A stretch of 64,000 nucleotides of DNA. It comes from Cohnella herbarum (GTDB taxonomy: Bacteria; Bacillota; Bacilli; Paenibacillales; Paenibacillaceae). The notes under the pieces are model-generated. The model saw only the letters and a program-made list of their open reading frames with translations, had not been told where the DNA came from and searched no databases. Location of the stretch: positions 2,728,001-2,792,000 of the forward strand of contig NZ_CP051680.1 of assembly GCF_012849095.1 (NCBI RefSeq). The letters are read 5' to 3'. Below, in pieces: positions 45,329-55,501 of the stretch. The position numbers were made by a program, and so were the translations under genes. Every line of letters begins with the position of its first letter. The stretch's first letter is position 1.

Positions 45329-46738
45329 TTAATTCATCCATTGAAAATGGAAGCTTCCCTTTTGATCCAACCGCTCGAACGTATGAGCCCCGAAATAATC
45401 CCTTTGCGCTTGCAGTAGATTAGCCGGCAATCTTTCCGAACGATAGCTATCGTAATAAGCCAGAGCCGAAGAAAACGCAGGAATCGGAATGCCTCTAGAC
45501 ACGGCAATAGCGATGACGTTTCTCCAAGCTCCCTGATATTTGCCGACGATCTCGCTGAAATATTCGTCCAGGAACAGGTTTTTGAGCGATGGATCGCGGT
45601 CGTAAGCGTCCTTGATGTTTTGCAGGAACCTTGCCCGAATAATACAGCCCCCGCGGAAAATCATCGCAATATTGCCGTATTCCAGATTCCAGCCGTAGGC
45701 TTCGGAAGCGGCTCGCATCTGTGCGAAACCTTGCGCGTAAGAAGCGATCTTGCTGGCGTACAGAGCTTTGCGAACGGCTTCGATGAATTCCTTAGGATCG
45801 CCGTCGTATTCCGACGTCTCGGGACCGAACAGCTTCTTGCTGGCCGCAACGCGCTCTTCCTTCATCGCGGAAATAAACCTGGCGAACACGGACTCCGTAA
45901 TGATGGACAATGGCACGCCCAAATCCAGCGCGCTCTGACTTGTCCACTTCCCGGTTCCTTTCTGTCCCGCCGAATCCAGAATGACATCGACCATCGGCTT
46001 GCCCGTCTCCGGATCCGTCTTACCGAATATATCCGCCGTAATTTCGATCAAATAGGAATCCAGCTCTCCGTTGTTCCATTCGGTAAAGATGTCATGAAGT
46101 TCGCTCGTATTTAGGCCCAATACGTCTTTCAACAAATGATACGCTTCGCCGATCAATTGCATATCGCCGTATTCGATCCCGTTATGGACCATTTTGACGT
46201 AATGCCCGGCGCCGCCTTCACCGATATAAGTGGAGCAAGGATCGCCGTTAACTTTCGCCGAAATGGCGGTCAAGATCGGTTCTACGAGCTCATACGCATC
46301 CTTCTGGCCTCCCGGCATAATCGCCGGACCGTTAAGCGCGCCTTCTTCTCCGCCCGATACGCCCGCTCCGATAAAGCGGAACCCTTTCGCTTCAAGCTCT
46401 ATATTTCTTCTTTGCGTGTCGGGGAAATAAGCGTTGCCGCCGTCGATCAGGATATCCCCTTGGCTAAGATAAGGAACGAGTTGATTAATCGTATCGTCCG
46501 TCGCTTGACCCGCTTTAACCATAATTAGTATTTTACGCGGAGTTTCGAGCGATTGAACGAATTGTTCGACGCTGTAAGCTCCAACTAAGTTCTTCCCTTT
46601 CGCTTCCGCCAATAATTCATCGGTTTTCTCGCGCGAACGATTATATAGAGCAACGGAGAATCCTTTGCTTTCGATATTCAGAGCCAAGTTTTTGCCCATG
46701 ACGGCTAAGCCGACCACGCCGATTTGTTGTTTACTCAT
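45329..46738 (-). CDS. gnd: 6-phosphogluconate dehydrogenase, decarboxylating
   Basis: The 469-residue enzyme oxidatively decarboxylates 6-phosphogluconate to ribulose-5-phosphate, producing NAD(P)H. It has [15 protein letters not shown] at the N-terminus, [14 protein letters not shown], the catalytic lysine in [17 protein letters not shown], and the C-terminal [12 protein letters not shown] region. The start ATG at 46738 has GAGAGAAAG upstream, the longer frame to 46762 would need an unsupported start. It is the last gene of the zwf-tkt-tal-gnd operon. Confidence 0.95.
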   Translation of the reverse strand: MSKQQIGVVGLAVMGKNLALNIESKGFSVALYNRSREKTDELLAEAKGKNLVGAYSVEQFVQSLETPRKILIMVKAGQATDDTINQLVPYLSQGDILIDGGNAYFPDTQRRNIELEAKGFRFIGAGVSGGEEGALNGPAIMPGGQKDAYELVEPILTAISAKVNGDPCSTYIGEGGAGHYVKMVHNGIEYGDMQLIGEAYHLLKDVLGLNTSELHDIFTEWNNGELDSYLIEITADIFGKTDPETGKPMVDVILDSAGQKGTGKWTSQSALDLGVPLSIITESVFARFISAMKEERVAASKKLFGPETSEYDGDPKEFIEAVRKALYASKIASYAQGFAQMRAASEAYGWNLEYGNIAMIFRGGCIIRARFLQNIKDAYDRDPSLKNLFLDEYFSEIVGKYQGAWRNVIAIAVSRGIPIPAFSSALAYYDSYRSERLPANLLQAQRDYFGAHTFERLDQKGSFHFQWMN

Positions 46739-46783
46739 CGTAGGCTTTCTCTCCCATCCCATTATCTACTTGCTTCTCTTTAT

Positions 46784-47449
46784 TTATTGAACCGCTTTTT
46801 TCCAATCGGCCGCGAATTTCTCCATTCCTTGATCCGTCAGAGGGTGCTTGGAGATCTGTTCGATGACCGCGAAAGGAATCGTTGCGATATGCGCGCCGGC
46901 CATCGCTACGCGTGTTACATGATCCGGATGGCGAACCGATGCGGCGATAATTTGCGCGTCCAGGTTATGAATGCGGAACAACTCGGCGACTTTCACGATT
47001 AGTTGGACGCCGTCTTCCGAAATATCGTCCAGGCGGCCAAGGAATGGAGAAACGTAGGTTGCGCCTGCGCGGGCAGCCAACAGTGCTTGGTTCACCGTGA
47101 AAATCAACGTAACGTTTGTTTTCACGCCTTTTTTGGTCAAATAACGGCAAGCCGCTAAGCCCGCTAACGTCATCGGAAGTTTGATCGTGATGTTCTTGTC
47201 TCCGTTATTGATCTTAATGAGTTCGTTCGCTTGCGCGATCATTTCTTCGGCCGTTACCGCGTCGGGCGTAACTTCGGCGGAAACCGATTCGACTTCGGGC
47301 ACTTCCCGCAATATTTCCGCGATGCGATCTTCAAACTTCACTCCTTCTTTGGCGACTAAGGAAGGGTTCGTGGTCACGCCGGATAAGATGCCGATTTCAT
47401 AAGCTTTTTTGATGTCTGTCAAATTCGCCGTGTCGATAAAAAATTTCAT
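46784..47449 (-). CDS. tal: Transaldolase, short type (TalC/Fsa-like)
   Basis: The 221-residue protein is a short class I aldolase of the transaldolase/fructose-6-phosphate aldolase group: [13 protein letters not shown] at the start, TTNPSLV, and the Schiff-base lysine in [13 protein letters not shown], about residue 89. It interconverts C3, C4, C6 and C7 sugar phosphates in the non-oxidative pentose phosphate pathway. Short proteins of this kind serve as true transaldolases in Bacillus. It lies between tkt and gnd. Confidence 0.92.
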   Translation of the reverse strand: MKFFIDTANLTDIKKAYEIGILSGVTTNPSLVAKEGVKFEDRIAEILREVPEVESVSAEVTPDAVTAEEMIAQANELIKINNGDKNITIKLPMTLAGLAACRYLTKKGVKTNVTLIFTVNQALLAARAGATYVSPFLGRLDDISEDGVQLIVKVAELFRIHNLDAQIIAASVRHPDHVTRVAMAGAHIATIPFAVIEQISKHPLTDQGMEKFAADWKKAVQ

Positions 47450-47501
47450 TTGAGTTACCTCCGTTTATTTGTTTGGTTGGTTACGGGTTACATGACTTCA
47501 G

Positions 47502-49487
47502 TTATTGTTTCGCTAAGCCTACCACGCGATCGACGGTAAAACCGAAATACGCCATGACCTCGTTGCCCGGTCCCGAAGCGCCGAACGTGTCGATCGACAA
47601 GATCTTCCCTTTAGGTCCCGTATAGCGTTCCCAGCCTAACGAAATGCCGGCTTCGATGGCAACCCGATTCGAGACGGAAGCAGGCAGAACGGACTCCTTA
47701 TACGCTTCGGATTGACGATCGAACAGTTCTCTGCTCGGCATAGCGACGACGCGAACTGATAGGTTTTCCTTCTCTAGCTCCGCTTTGGCATTGACGGCCA
47801 ACGAAACTTCGGAACCGGTTCCGATTAAGATGACGTCCGGTTGAGCGTTCGTTTCCGTGAGAACGTAAGCTCCTTTAGCCACTTCCGCCACATTGCCCTT
47901 AGTGGATTCATAGATAGGCAGATTCTGGCGGCTAAGAACTAGGGCTACCGGACCTTCTTTTTGTTGTAGCGCATACGCCCATGCGCTTGCCGTTTCATTC
48001 GCGTCGCTCGGACGGATGACCGTAAGTCCCGGGATCGTGCGCAACGCGGCCAAGTGCTCCACGGGCTCATGCGTTGGACCGTCTTCCCCTACGGCGATGG
48101 AATCATGGGTAAATACGTAAATGACAGGCAATTTCTGCAGGGCGGCCAATCGAATGGACGGGCGCAAATAATCGCTGAATACGAAGAAGGTACTTACGAA
48201 CGACTTGACGCCTCTATGCAGCGCCATACCGTTACCGGCAGCTCCCATTGCATGCTCGCGTACGCCAAAGTAGACGTTACGTCCCGAATAGGAATCGATG
48301 GCGAAAGTTTTCTCGCCTTTAATATCCGTCATCGTCGAATGGGATAAATCCGCGCTTCCTCCGAAGATGGAAGGAACGGTTTTCACGTAATGGTTGATCG
48401 CTTCGCCGCTAGCTACGCGAGTGGATAACGTTTTGGACGCGTCGAAAGTAAGAACGTCCGCGGTATCGATCAGCACGGAACCGTCGATCGCTTGCGCGAG
48501 CTCTCGTCCTTGCGAAGGAAACTTCGCCGAGTAAGAAGCGAATAGTTTGTTCCACTCTTCTTCTTTGGCAGCGCCTTTGCTTTTCAGTTGCTCGAAGTGG
48601 GCTTTTACTTGTTCCGGTACGGTGAACTCTTCTTCGTACTGCCAGCCGTATACTTCTTTCGTCGCTTTGGCTTCTTCTTTACCGAGCGGATTGCCGTGCG
48701 CTTTGTTCGTTCCCGCGACCTTGCTGCCGTATCCGATAATCGTTCTGATTTCGATAAGGGTAGGTTGCGAATCGTTGCGTTTAGCCGCTTCGATCGCTTT
48801 CGCGATTTGCGCTACGTCGTTGCCGTCCTCGACCCTTAAGTATTCCCATTGCGCCGATTCCGCCCTCTTTTGCACATTTTCCCCGAAGCTTAGGTTAAGC
48901 GCTCCGTCCAAGGAGATGTCGTTGGAATCGTACAGCACGATTAATTTGCCAAGCTTCATATGCCCGGCCATGGACATCGCTTCGTAAGAGATCCCTTCCA
49001 TTAAACATCCGTCGCCGACTAGCGCGTACGTATGATGATCGACGACCGGGAAACCGTCTTGATTGAACTTGGAGGCCAGATGCGCTTCCGCCATCGCCAT
49101 TCCGACCGCCATCGCGATCCCTTGACCCAGAGGTCCCGTAGTGGCGTCTACGCCGTCCGTGTGCCCGAATTCCGGATGTCCCGGAGTGAGGCTGTTCAGC
49201 TTGCGAAACTGTTTTAAATCATCGATCGACACCTTATATCCCGACAAATGCAGGAGACTATAAAGTAATGCGGAACCGTGACCCGCCGAAAGCACGAACC
49301 GGTCGCGGTTAAACCACTTCGCGTTACCGGGATTATGGTTCAATTGCGCGGACCAGAGGGCGTAAGCCATCGGCGCGGCTCCCATCGGCAACCCCGGATG
49401 ACCGGAATTGGCGCTGTTAATGGCATCAATGGAAAGAGTTCTGATCGTATCGATCGCTAATTGTTCAATGGTTTGCGTTGTAGGCAT
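47502..49487 (-). CDS. tkt: Transketolase
   Basis: The 661-residue thiamine-diphosphate enzyme transfers two-carbon units between sugar phosphates. It shows [14 protein letters not shown], the cofactor motif [13 protein letters not shown]...[11 protein letters not shown], and [14 protein letters not shown] in the pyrimidine domain. The ATG at 49487 follows AAGGAGAACC and gives the usual N-terminus ([18 protein letters not shown]). The start overlaps the end of zwf by 23 bases, which argues for translational coupling. Confidence 0.95.
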   Translation of the reverse strand: MPTTQTIEQLAIDTIRTLSIDAINSANSGHPGLPMGAAPMAYALWSAQLNHNPGNAKWFNRDRFVLSAGHGSALLYSLLHLSGYKVSIDDLKQFRKLNSLTPGHPEFGHTDGVDATTGPLGQGIAMAVGMAMAEAHLASKFNQDGFPVVDHHTYALVGDGCLMEGISYEAMSMAGHMKLGKLIVLYDSNDISLDGALNLSFGENVQKRAESAQWEYLRVEDGNDVAQIAKAIEAAKRNDSQPTLIEIRTIIGYGSKVAGTNKAHGNPLGKEEAKATKEVYGWQYEEEFTVPEQVKAHFEQLKSKGAAKEEEWNKLFASYSAKFPSQGRELAQAIDGSVLIDTADVLTFDASKTLSTRVASGEAINHYVKTVPSIFGGSADLSHSTMTDIKGEKTFAIDSYSGRNVYFGVREHAMGAAGNGMALHRGVKSFVSTFFVFSDYLRPSIRLAALQKLPVIYVFTHDSIAVGEDGPTHEPVEHLAALRTIPGLTVIRPSDANETASAWAYALQQKEGPVALVLSRQNLPIYESTKGNVAEVAKGAYVLTETNAQPDVILIGTGSEVSLAVNAKAELEKENLSVRVVAMPSRELFDRQSEAYKESVLPASVSNRVAIEAGISLGWERYTGPKGKILSIDTFGASGPGNEVMAYFGFTVDRVVGLAKQ

Positions 49488-50997
49488 AAGGTTCTCCTTC
49501 TCGATTCTGAATTTGTTGTTCCGGTTTGACATCGAACCACCAATGGTAGCCGTCCTGTGCGAGCAGCGCATCGGACTCGGCAGGCCCGTATGAGCCGGCC
49601 GCATACGAATGAAGAGGAATTAAATTCTCTTCGAACGCGTCTAAGAGCGGTTGTACCCACTGCCAGGACAATTCCACTTCGTCCCAATGCGCGAAGAACG
49701 TGGAATCGCCGCGCAAAGCATCGAAAATCAAATTCTCGTAAGCCTCGGGAACGTTATCTTGACCGCCTAGAAGGTCGATATCGATATGAACGGGCTTAAA
49801 TTCCCCTTCATGTTCGAGGTCCTTCGTATTGAGCTGAAGCGTAATCCCTTCGTTAGGCCCGATTTCGAAGATGAGCAGATTGGGCGTTGCGCCCTCTTCG
49901 CTCGTCTCGGAGGCCGCCTTTATCGGTTCTTTGAACTCGACTACGATCCTCGTCGACTTCTCCGCCAATCTTTTACCCGTACGAATGTAAAACGGAACGC
50001 CTCGCCAATAGGAATCCTCGATCAGCAATCGGGCGGCAATAAACGTATCGTTCATGGAGTCAGGCGCGATGCCCGGTTCGGAAGTATAGCCGACGACCGG
50101 CTTCCCTTGAACGGTTCCCGCTTCGTACTGCCCGCGGATTACGCTGGCGCCGACCTCTTGTTTCTGAACCGGCTCGAGCGCCTCCATGATCTTCTTCTTC
50201 TTGAACCTCACCTTCTCGGAGGTACTGTCGTGAGGAAGATGAATCGCGGCCATCATAAGCAATTGCAGCAGGTGATTCTGGAACATGTCTCTTACGGCGC
50301 CGATATGATCGTAATAGCCCGCTCTTTCCTCGACTCCAACCGTTTCATTGGCCGTAATCTGGACGTTGGCGATATAACGATTCGTCCATAAAGCTTGAAT
50401 AACCGGATTGGCTTGTTGCAGAGACCCAAGCTTCTGAACCATCGGTTTACCGAGGTAATGGTCGATTCGGAAAATTTCCTGTTCGTCGAAAGCTTTGCTC
50501 AGTTTCAGATTTAGGTCCCGTGCGGATGGCAGATCGTGGCCGAATGGTTTCTCGATAACGAGACGTTTCCAGCCTTGCGCCGAACCCAGTCCGCTATCTT
50601 GGATATTCGCCGCGATCGGTTCGAAAAATTCGGGTCCGACCGATAAATAAAACATCCGATTCGGCGGAGCGCCTAACGCTTCCTCCCGCTGTTCAATCAA
50701 TCGTAACAGCTTCTGATAATCTTCTTTACGGCCTATATCCAGAACGCAATAACGGAATGCGTCCACGAATCGTTTGACTAACTCGGCATCGTTCGCTTCG
50801 CGTCTGGAAAATTGCCGAAGAGATTGCTCGACATTGGCCCGGAAGGACTCGTCGGTCCATTCTCTTCTTCCGAGGCCGACCAACGAAAAGGATTGCGGCA
50901 GTTTGCCATCGACGAACAAATTATATAAAGCAGGGTATATTTTTCTTTTCGCTAAATCGCCAGTTGCTCCAAACAAAACGAATGTGGTTGGCTCCAT
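49465..50997 (-). CDS. zwf: Glucose-6-phosphate 1-dehydrogenase
   Basis: The 510-residue enzyme oxidises glucose-6-phosphate to 6-phosphogluconolactone with NAD(P). It has the nucleotide motif [12 protein letters not shown], the active-site RIDHYLGKP, and the C-terminal [14 protein letters not shown] chose the ATG at 50997 because AAAGGAAG lies just upstream, against the ATG at 51015. It is the first gene of the pentose phosphate operon, divergent from a LysR gene. No 6-phosphogluconolactonase gene is included in the operon. Confidence 0.95.
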   Translation of the reverse strand: MEPTTFVLFGATGDLAKRKIYPALYNLFVDGKLPQSFSLVGLGRREWTDESFRANVEQSLRQFSRREANDAELVKRFVDAFRYCVLDIGRKEDYQKLLRLIEQREEALGAPPNRMFYLSVGPEFFEPIAANIQDSGLGSAQGWKRLVIEKPFGHDLPSARDLNLKLSKAFDEQEIFRIDHYLGKPMVQKLGSLQQANPVIQALWTNRYIANVQITANETVGVEERAGYYDHIGAVRDMFQNHLLQLLMMAAIHLPHDSTSEKVRFKKKKIMEALEPVQKQEVGASVIRGQYEAGTVQGKPVVGYTSEPGIAPDSMNDTFIAARLLIEDSYWRGVPFYIRTGKRLAEKSTRIVVEFKEPIKAASETSEEGATPNLLIFEIGPNEGITLQLNTKDLEHEGEFKPVHIDIDLLGGQDNVPEAYENLIFDALRGDSTFFAHWDEVELSWQWVQPLLDAFEENLIPLHSYAAGSYGPAESDALLAQDGYHWWFDVKPEQQIQNREGEPYAYNANH

Positions 50998-51057
50998 CTT
51001 CCTTTCTCCCTCCATCAGAGATCCCGCAGGCTCTGGTTTCTTCTTCGTAGTTCCACT

Positions 51058-51085
51058 ATAATACTTTTAACAGCCATACATGTAA
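51058..51085 (-). promoter_or_regulatory. Possible promoter of zwf-tkt-tal-gnd
   Basis: On the minus strand TTACAT (complement of 51080-51085) and TATTAT (complement of 51058-51063) with a 16-base spacer. A/T-rich sequence in the same 120-base divergent gap probably holds the LysR binding site. Confidence 0.4.
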
Positions 51086-51119
51086 TTAATATATTTCACA
51101 GGAGCTATAGACCACGTCT

Positions 51120-51998
51120 ATGAACAATAACTACGAATTGTACAAAGTTTTTTATTGGGCGGCGAAAACGGGCAGTTTAACTCAGGCCGCCAAGGCGCTA
51201 TATCTTACTCAACCCAGCGTTAGCCACGCCATCAAGCAGTTGGAAGACAGCTTCGGTATCACTTTGTTTTATCGGAACTCAAAAGGCGTTTCGCTGACGC
51301 AGGAGGGAACGATTCTTTATTCCTATATCGAAAAGTCGCAGATTTTAATCTCGCTGGCCGAAGAAAAACTCGCCGCGTTAAAAAATCTCGACAGCGGCGA
51401 GCTGCGAATCGGAGGAAGCGATTCGTTGTTCAAGCATTACATGCTGCCCTATCTGGAAGATTTTCATCGGAAACATCCTAGCATCAAGCTGCACTTAAAT
51501 CACGGAACGACGCCGGAGGTCATCGCTTTTTTGAAGGAAGGCAGAATCGATTTGGGCGTCGTGCGCATGCCGATCGTCGATTCCCAATTAGAAGTGAGGG
51601 AAAGTATCCAGCTGCAGGATTGTTTCGTGGCGGGGGCTCGTTATGCCGAGCTTAAAAACATGGTGCTTTCGCTTGAGATGCTGCTCCGCTACCCTGTTAT
51701 CTTGTTCTCCAGGAACAGCCGGGCACGAATGGCCATTACGGAATTGTTTCAAGGATACGGCTATAAACTCAAGCCCGAAATCGAGGTCGGGAGCGTGGAT
51801 CTGTTAATCGAGTTCGCGCGAAGAGGTCTCGGCATCTCTTACGTCACTAGAGAGTTCGTCTCGAAGGAGCTGGAGGACGGCTCCCTGTTCGAGATCCAAT
51901 TAGACGTGCAACTGCCTCCCTCTAACGTAGGGATTATGATAATGCGCAACATGCCTCTGTCCAGCGCGGCTAGCGAATTTATCGAAAGCATCCGGTAA
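51120..51998 (+). CDS. LysR-family transcriptional regulator
   Basis: The 292-residue protein has the LysR winged helix (residues 4-63, AKTGSLTQAAKALYLTQPSVSHAI) and a periplasmic-binding-like effector domain (about 90-290; SGELRIGGSDSLFKHYMLPYLEDF, RRGLGISYVTREFV). It is divergent from zwf with a 122-base gap, the normal arrangement for a LysR protein and its target, so it may activate the pentose phosphate operon in response to a metabolite. The ribosome site AGGAGC is 14 bases before the ATG, which is rather distant. Confidence 0.85.
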   Translation: MNNNYELYKVFYWAAKTGSLTQAAKALYLTQPSVSHAIKQLEDSFGITLFYRNSKGVSLTQEGTILYSYIEKSQILISLAEEKLAALKNLDSGELRIGGSDSLFKHYMLPYLEDFHRKHPSIKLHLNHGTTPEVIAFLKEGRIDLGVVRMPIVDSQLEVRESIQLQDCFVAGARYAELKNMVLSLEMLLRYPVILFSRNSRARMAITELFQGYGYKLKPEIEVGSVDLLIEFARRGLGISYVTREFVSKELEDGSLFEIQLDVQLPPSNVGIMIMRNMPLSSAASEFIESIR

Positions 51999-52054
51999 TC
52001 GTCGGGGGATTAGATTTTTACGTCTTTCGCGATAATATTCCAGCGCCGACGGCA

Positions 52055-52104
52055 AATAACCGTTTGCTTTCAACCTTTGGGCAGGTTGCTAGCAAACGGT
52101 TATT
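52055..52104. terminator. Long hairpin between convergent genes
   Basis: AATAACCGTTTGCT (52055-52068) and AGCAAACGGTTATT (52091-52104) are perfectly complementary, with an inner CAACCT/AGGTTG stem. It lies between the LysR gene and the convergent hypothetical gene, and probably ends both transcripts though T runs are short. Confidence 0.6.
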
Positions 52105-52140
52105 CGTTGTCCGATCGTCGTGAAGATCGGCGAATTCGAG

Positions 52141-52749
52141 TTACATTCCGTGTTCTTCTCGAATTTTGTACAAGCCTTGGACAAGAATGTCGGAAGGATC
52201 GCGGTTTAGAAGCCAATGCGTGAACAAGAGATGAAGAGGAACCGCGCATACGTTGTTCCCGTCCTTGATTTCCGGGAAACCGGCTTCGAACACCGGACCG
52301 TGCTCTTGATTCCAATCCAGGCCCGCATGAATTTGCTGCGGGGCGAATTCTTCGCGAACGGCCTCCATGCACAGCGGAACCAACACCTTGTCTATTAACG
52401 CTTTGGCATCGTCTTCGCTAGCAGGCGGTTTAGGAAGCGGTCTTCCGCCTTCCGTCTTCATCAATTCGAAGTAAAATGAAGCCATCCATTGCGCGGGATC
52501 GCCGCCCGATTGGAACTTCGCGACCAACTCGCGAAGGAAAAAACCGCAAGCATACGCGTTATTCGCGTCGTCTTTTACTTGAAAAACGAAAACCGGACCG
52601 TAGATTTCTTGGTTCAGTACTTGTCCCTCGACTTCTTCGAAGTGCATTTTCAAAGCAGTGATGCCGTTATGGTGTACTGCCTTGACTAGATCGTTCCATT
52701 TTTCTGTTTGATTGTCGTTTGCGTTTTCGTTGGTTGTCTCGTTATTCAT
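52141..52749 (-). CDS. Conserved hypothetical cytosolic protein
   Basis: The 202-residue protein is acidic and soluble with no signal peptide or membrane helix. The N-terminus (about residues 1-17) is rich in Asn, Glu and Thr and likely disordered. A globular part follows (WNDLVKAVHHNGITALKMHFEEVEGQVLN, YACGFFLRELVAKFQSGGDPAQWMASFYFELM). I do not recognise a family. The gene is monocistronic between the long hairpin at 52055 and the DUF4386 gene. Codon use resembles the neighbours, so the frame is credible. Confidence 0.7.
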   Translation of the reverse strand: MNNETTNENANDNQTEKWNDLVKAVHHNGITALKMHFEEVEGQVLNQEIYGPVFVFQVKDDANNAYACGFFLRELVAKFQSGGDPAQWMASFYFELMKTEGGRPLPKPPASEDDAKALIDKVLVPLCMEAVREEFAPQQIHAGLDWNQEHGPVFEAGFPEIKDGNNVCAVPLHLLFTHWLLNRDPSDILVQGLYKIREEHGM

Positions 52750-52862
52750 ATCTGCTTCACCCGATAACCATCATATCATTGGGCTCTTTGAACAGTCTAG
52801 TCCACGGCATACAAACTCCAGTTCCAATTAATAGCTACTCCAATAAATAGCCGCTTAAAGCT

Positions 52863-53534
52863 TCAGTCTTTCGCTTTAAAATTAAAACCTTTAACAATCA
52901 ACCATATCGGAAAAACGATTTCGAATACGGCTCCCGGTATAAACAGCAGCATGCCCGGATCTTTACCGATAATTCCTAAACAACTGCTGGCTAATAAAGC
53001 GACATAACCAATTAGACCAATGACGGAAAGGATTCGCGGGACAAGCTGCGATCGATAAAGCAAATAACAAAACATTAAACTGCCCAAGCTAAGAACTAAC
53101 ATGGCCAGGTCGAAAGCCAAATCGTACCCTTTAGTCGTAAGAGTCTTTATCGTATCGTAATATGAACCTTCAGTTGCCCCTGAGCCCGCATAATCTTGAC
53201 TTGCAGCAACAAGCAACAAAATGCCGATAATACTCGCTAAAAGAAAAACCGATTCCATAATTCTAGAACCGTAGTACCCTATAGCCATCGCTTCGTTCTG
53301 CTTTTTAAGGATTGGAAACATGAGTATGGCAATACACACGACCGCAACCGCGTTAATCAGTTCAAGAAACACACCCGTCATTACTTTCGTTCGTTCAGGA
53401 TAGACCTGCTCAAGCGATTGTTCACTATGGATTACGGAATCGATCAGCCCGCTTCCGACCATATAGGCGACCGTCGCGATGAGAAATAATAACCCTATGG
53501 CTACCGCGGTTTTTCTGTACGAGTTCATTGTCAT
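52863..53534 (-). CDS. DUF4386-family membrane protein
   Basis: The 223-residue protein has six hydrophobic segments and the DUF4386 layout: TAVAIGLLFLIATVAYMVGSGLIDSVI at the start, a loop with Tyr and Arg, YGSRIMESVFLLASIIGILLLV, and PGAVFEIVFPIWLIVKGF at the end. The family is common in Bacillales and Bacteroidota, and its function is not known. The start is ATG 53534 or ATG 53528; AAAGGAGAG lies somewhat far upstream of both. Confidence 0.75.
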   Translation of the reverse strand: MTMNSYRKTAVAIGLLFLIATVAYMVGSGLIDSVIHSEQSLEQVYPERTKVMTGVFLELINAVAVVCIAILMFPILKKQNEAMAIGYYGSRIMESVFLLASIIGILLLVAASQDYAGSGATEGSYYDTIKTLTTKGYDLAFDLAMLVLSLGSLMFCYLLYRSQLVPRILSVIGLIGYVALLASSCLGIIGKDPGMLLFIPGAVFEIVFPIWLIVKGFNFKAKD

Positions 53535-53634
53535 GATGTTCGTTGGACTCTCCTTTGATTTGAAATTAAATCTCTTTGGGCTGTAGCATAACAGCTAAGA
53601 GGGAGTGTCATGAACATACTTAAGTATGGTTTAA

Positions 53635-53660
53635 CGAAAAAAACGCCGGTTTCGGCGTTT
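53635..53660 (-). terminator. Terminator of the SRPBCC gene
   Basis: On the minus strand AACGCCG-AAA-CCGGCGTT with following TTTTTCG. It lies about 30 bases past the stop codon of the restored reading frame (53693) and about 90 past the current stop (53752). Confidence 0.7.
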
Positions 53661-53751
53661 CCATGGAACGGGCTATTCGGAAAACTTATTTTTCATCTTG
53701 CATAAGTCTCGCTATTGATGAGCTTATTCAACATCTCGTCCCAATAACGCC

Positions 53752-54303
53752 TCATCTCTCTCTCATATAGACTTCATCCAACATTTCCTGATGGACAGCG
53801 AGCGTAGTTTTTCCGGATTTCGTGGACAAAAAATAGAGTTGAAGACGGGACGGGTTGTCCCACTCCGGGCGTTTCCACGTCATTCTCAGCTTGTGATAAG
53901 GTACGACCGCCGTTATTTTACCGGAAACGCCTTCTTTCGATTCGTACTCTTGTCCGATCTGCAACTTTAATGGAGGCACATCCCCGATCCATAAAGACAA
54001 TCCTGCAGGCGACAGAAGGAAATTCCAGGCTTGCTCCTTCGTAATGGCCAATGTTCTCCTTACGCCGATCTGCACGCCCGCGTCTTTGGTAGCTCCCACC
54101 GGTATTCGTCCCAACAGCTGTTCATATAGGACCGATATCCATTCGCTCCATTCCTCCGTAACTCCATGCTCTTCGAGTATATGATTTCTAATTTGTTCAT
54201 GAGACCCTAGCGGATCTACGCTCCGGTCAAGTATCGAGATCCACTGTTCCCACGATCTCCCGGTCGCCTTTGCTACTTCTTGTTTGAAAATGGAGCCTAC
54301 CAC
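53752..54303 (-). pseudogene. SRPBCC/AHSA1-type protein, C-terminus lost by frameshift
   Basis: The current frame encodes 183 residues: an N-terminal DUF4287-like part (about 1-70, MVGSIFKQEVAKATGRSWEQW) and an SRPBCC (Activator of Hsp90 ATPase-like) lipid/ligand-binding fold (about 80-183; TKEQAWNFLLSPAGLSLWIGD). It stops right after DEVYMRER in the run (GA)5. If two bases of the run are removed, the reading continues with VYMREMRRYWDEMLNKLI and ends at 53693, the amphipathic C-terminal helix normal for this family. The most likely cause is slippage in the dinucleotide run. The product may be partly functional, so pseudogene status is provisional. Confidence 0.65.
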
Positions 54304-54351
54304 CTTTTCTCCTCCCGACGCCTCTTTTTTATCTCATTGTATAACTTAAAT

Positions 54352-54370
54352 ACTGACATAATCGGTCAGT
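54352..54370. promoter_or_regulatory. Inverted repeat upstream of the SRPBCC gene
   Basis: ACTGAC (54352-54357) and GTCAGT (54365-54370) with a seven-base spacer lie 50 bases before the SRPBCC start and just past the WYL regulator stop. A regulator binding site is possible. Confidence 0.3.
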
Positions 54371-54381
54371 GTTCATAAGTA

Positions 54382-55362
54382 TTAGGATCGATAATAATCT
54401 AACAAGGATGACGTGATGTCCATCATGCATTGTTTCAATTCTTCGGGCGCTTCTATTCGTATTTTCCCTCCGAAGGAGAGCAGATAATAAGGAATTTGCG
54501 TGTATAGATTATGTTCATCCAGCTTGAAATGAGCCCGATCGGCCATTCGTTCCACGAGCGCGTGCCCCAATAGCCAATGCCCGCATAGATCGTCAATAGC
54601 CTGAGGGTTACCTTGAATATGTACGGATATCAATGAATCATTGTCCGCATCTCTATATCCCGATTCCGATTCGGAAAGCATACTGCCTAATAAAAACTCG
54701 CGTGAGGAAAAATGCAAAGGTCGTTGAAACTTGTGATCGGTGCGCGCCAAACGATTCATTCGGTCAACCCGGAAGCTGCGTATTTCTCCCCGAAGATGGC
54801 AGTAGCCTACCGCATACCATTTGCTTTTCCAATGGACGAGTCCATAGGGATCGACCTTACGTCTGTTCATGGCGCCGTCATAACCAGTTTGGTAATCGAT
54901 TTCAAGACTGGTTTGCATGTTCATGCTTAGTTCTAACTCATTAAGCACGGGAAGAAGAGAGGGATCGGAAGGGGGTTGTATGACCTCAAGAGTCGTCTCT
55001 TGACGCTCCACGCGCTCTAATTGCTCCGGTGAAGTAAATCGCTTGATTTTCGCAACCGCGCGACTAAGCGCCGAACCGGACGGGTACCCCGCTTCTCGGG
55101 CGAATGTTGCCGCGTGCAGGAGCGCCTTTTGTTCATCGATTTGAAAAAACAGAGGTTCGAGCTTAATCGATTCCGGAATATAATAACCGCCATCGCGACC
55201 TACCTCCGAAATAATCGGAACGCCGGAAATACATTGCGCATCGATAAGCCGATAAACCGTTCGAATATGAATTTCCAATTCATCGGACAACTGTTTGGCC
55301 GTCATTCTTCTTCTCGACTTCAGGAGCCTTAGAATAGCCAGCATGTTGTCGGCTTTAGACAT
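54382..55362 (-). CDS. WYL-domain transcriptional regulator (YafY/DeoR-like)
   Basis: The 326-residue protein has a helix-turn-helix at residues 2-60 (LAILRLLKSRRRMTAKQLSDELEIHIRTVYRLI) followed by a WYL domain (about 140-210; EIDYQTGYDG, VDPYGLVHWKSKWYAVGYCH, RSFRVDRMNRL) and a C-terminal WCX-type extension. Such proteins sense nucleotides or other ligands and regulate varied genes. It lies upstream of the SRPBCC gene in the same direction (78-base gap) and may regulate it. Confidence 0.85.
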   Translation of the reverse strand: MSKADNMLAILRLLKSRRRMTAKQLSDELEIHIRTVYRLIDAQCISGVPIISEVGRDGGYYIPESIKLEPLFFQIDEQKALLHAATFAREAGYPSGSALSRAVAKIKRFTSPEQLERVERQETTLEVIQPPSDPSLLPVLNELELSMNMQTSLEIDYQTGYDGAMNRRKVDPYGLVHWKSKWYAVGYCHLRGEIRSFRVDRMNRLARTDHKFQRPLHFSSREFLLGSMLSESESGYRDADNDSLISVHIQGNPQAIDDLCGHWLLGHALVERMADRAHFKLDEHNLYTQIPYYLLSFGGKIRIEAPEELKQCMMDITSSLLDYYRS

Positions 55363-55446
55363 CGTTCACAGCGGCCCCCTTTCATCCGGATGTTGTCAGG
55401 CTGTATTTTTTACATTGTATTATAAAATTTCCCTTTTCCTAAAACA

Positions 55447-55476
55447 TAAAAAAGCGCAGCCCTAGTGGACTGCGCG
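55447..55476 (-). terminator. Terminator of the drrAB-type operon
   Basis: On the minus strand GCGCAGTCC-ACTA-GGGCTGCGC followed by TTTTTTATG. It lies about 25 bases past the permease stop. Confidence 0.8.
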
Positions 55477-55501
55477 CAGCGTTTACCTAGCAAATCATTG
55501 A

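Noticed and set aside
49488..49604. 39 extra residues at the N-terminus of transketolase
   Set aside because: They overlap zwf out of frame and include the real ribosome site AAGGAGAACC.
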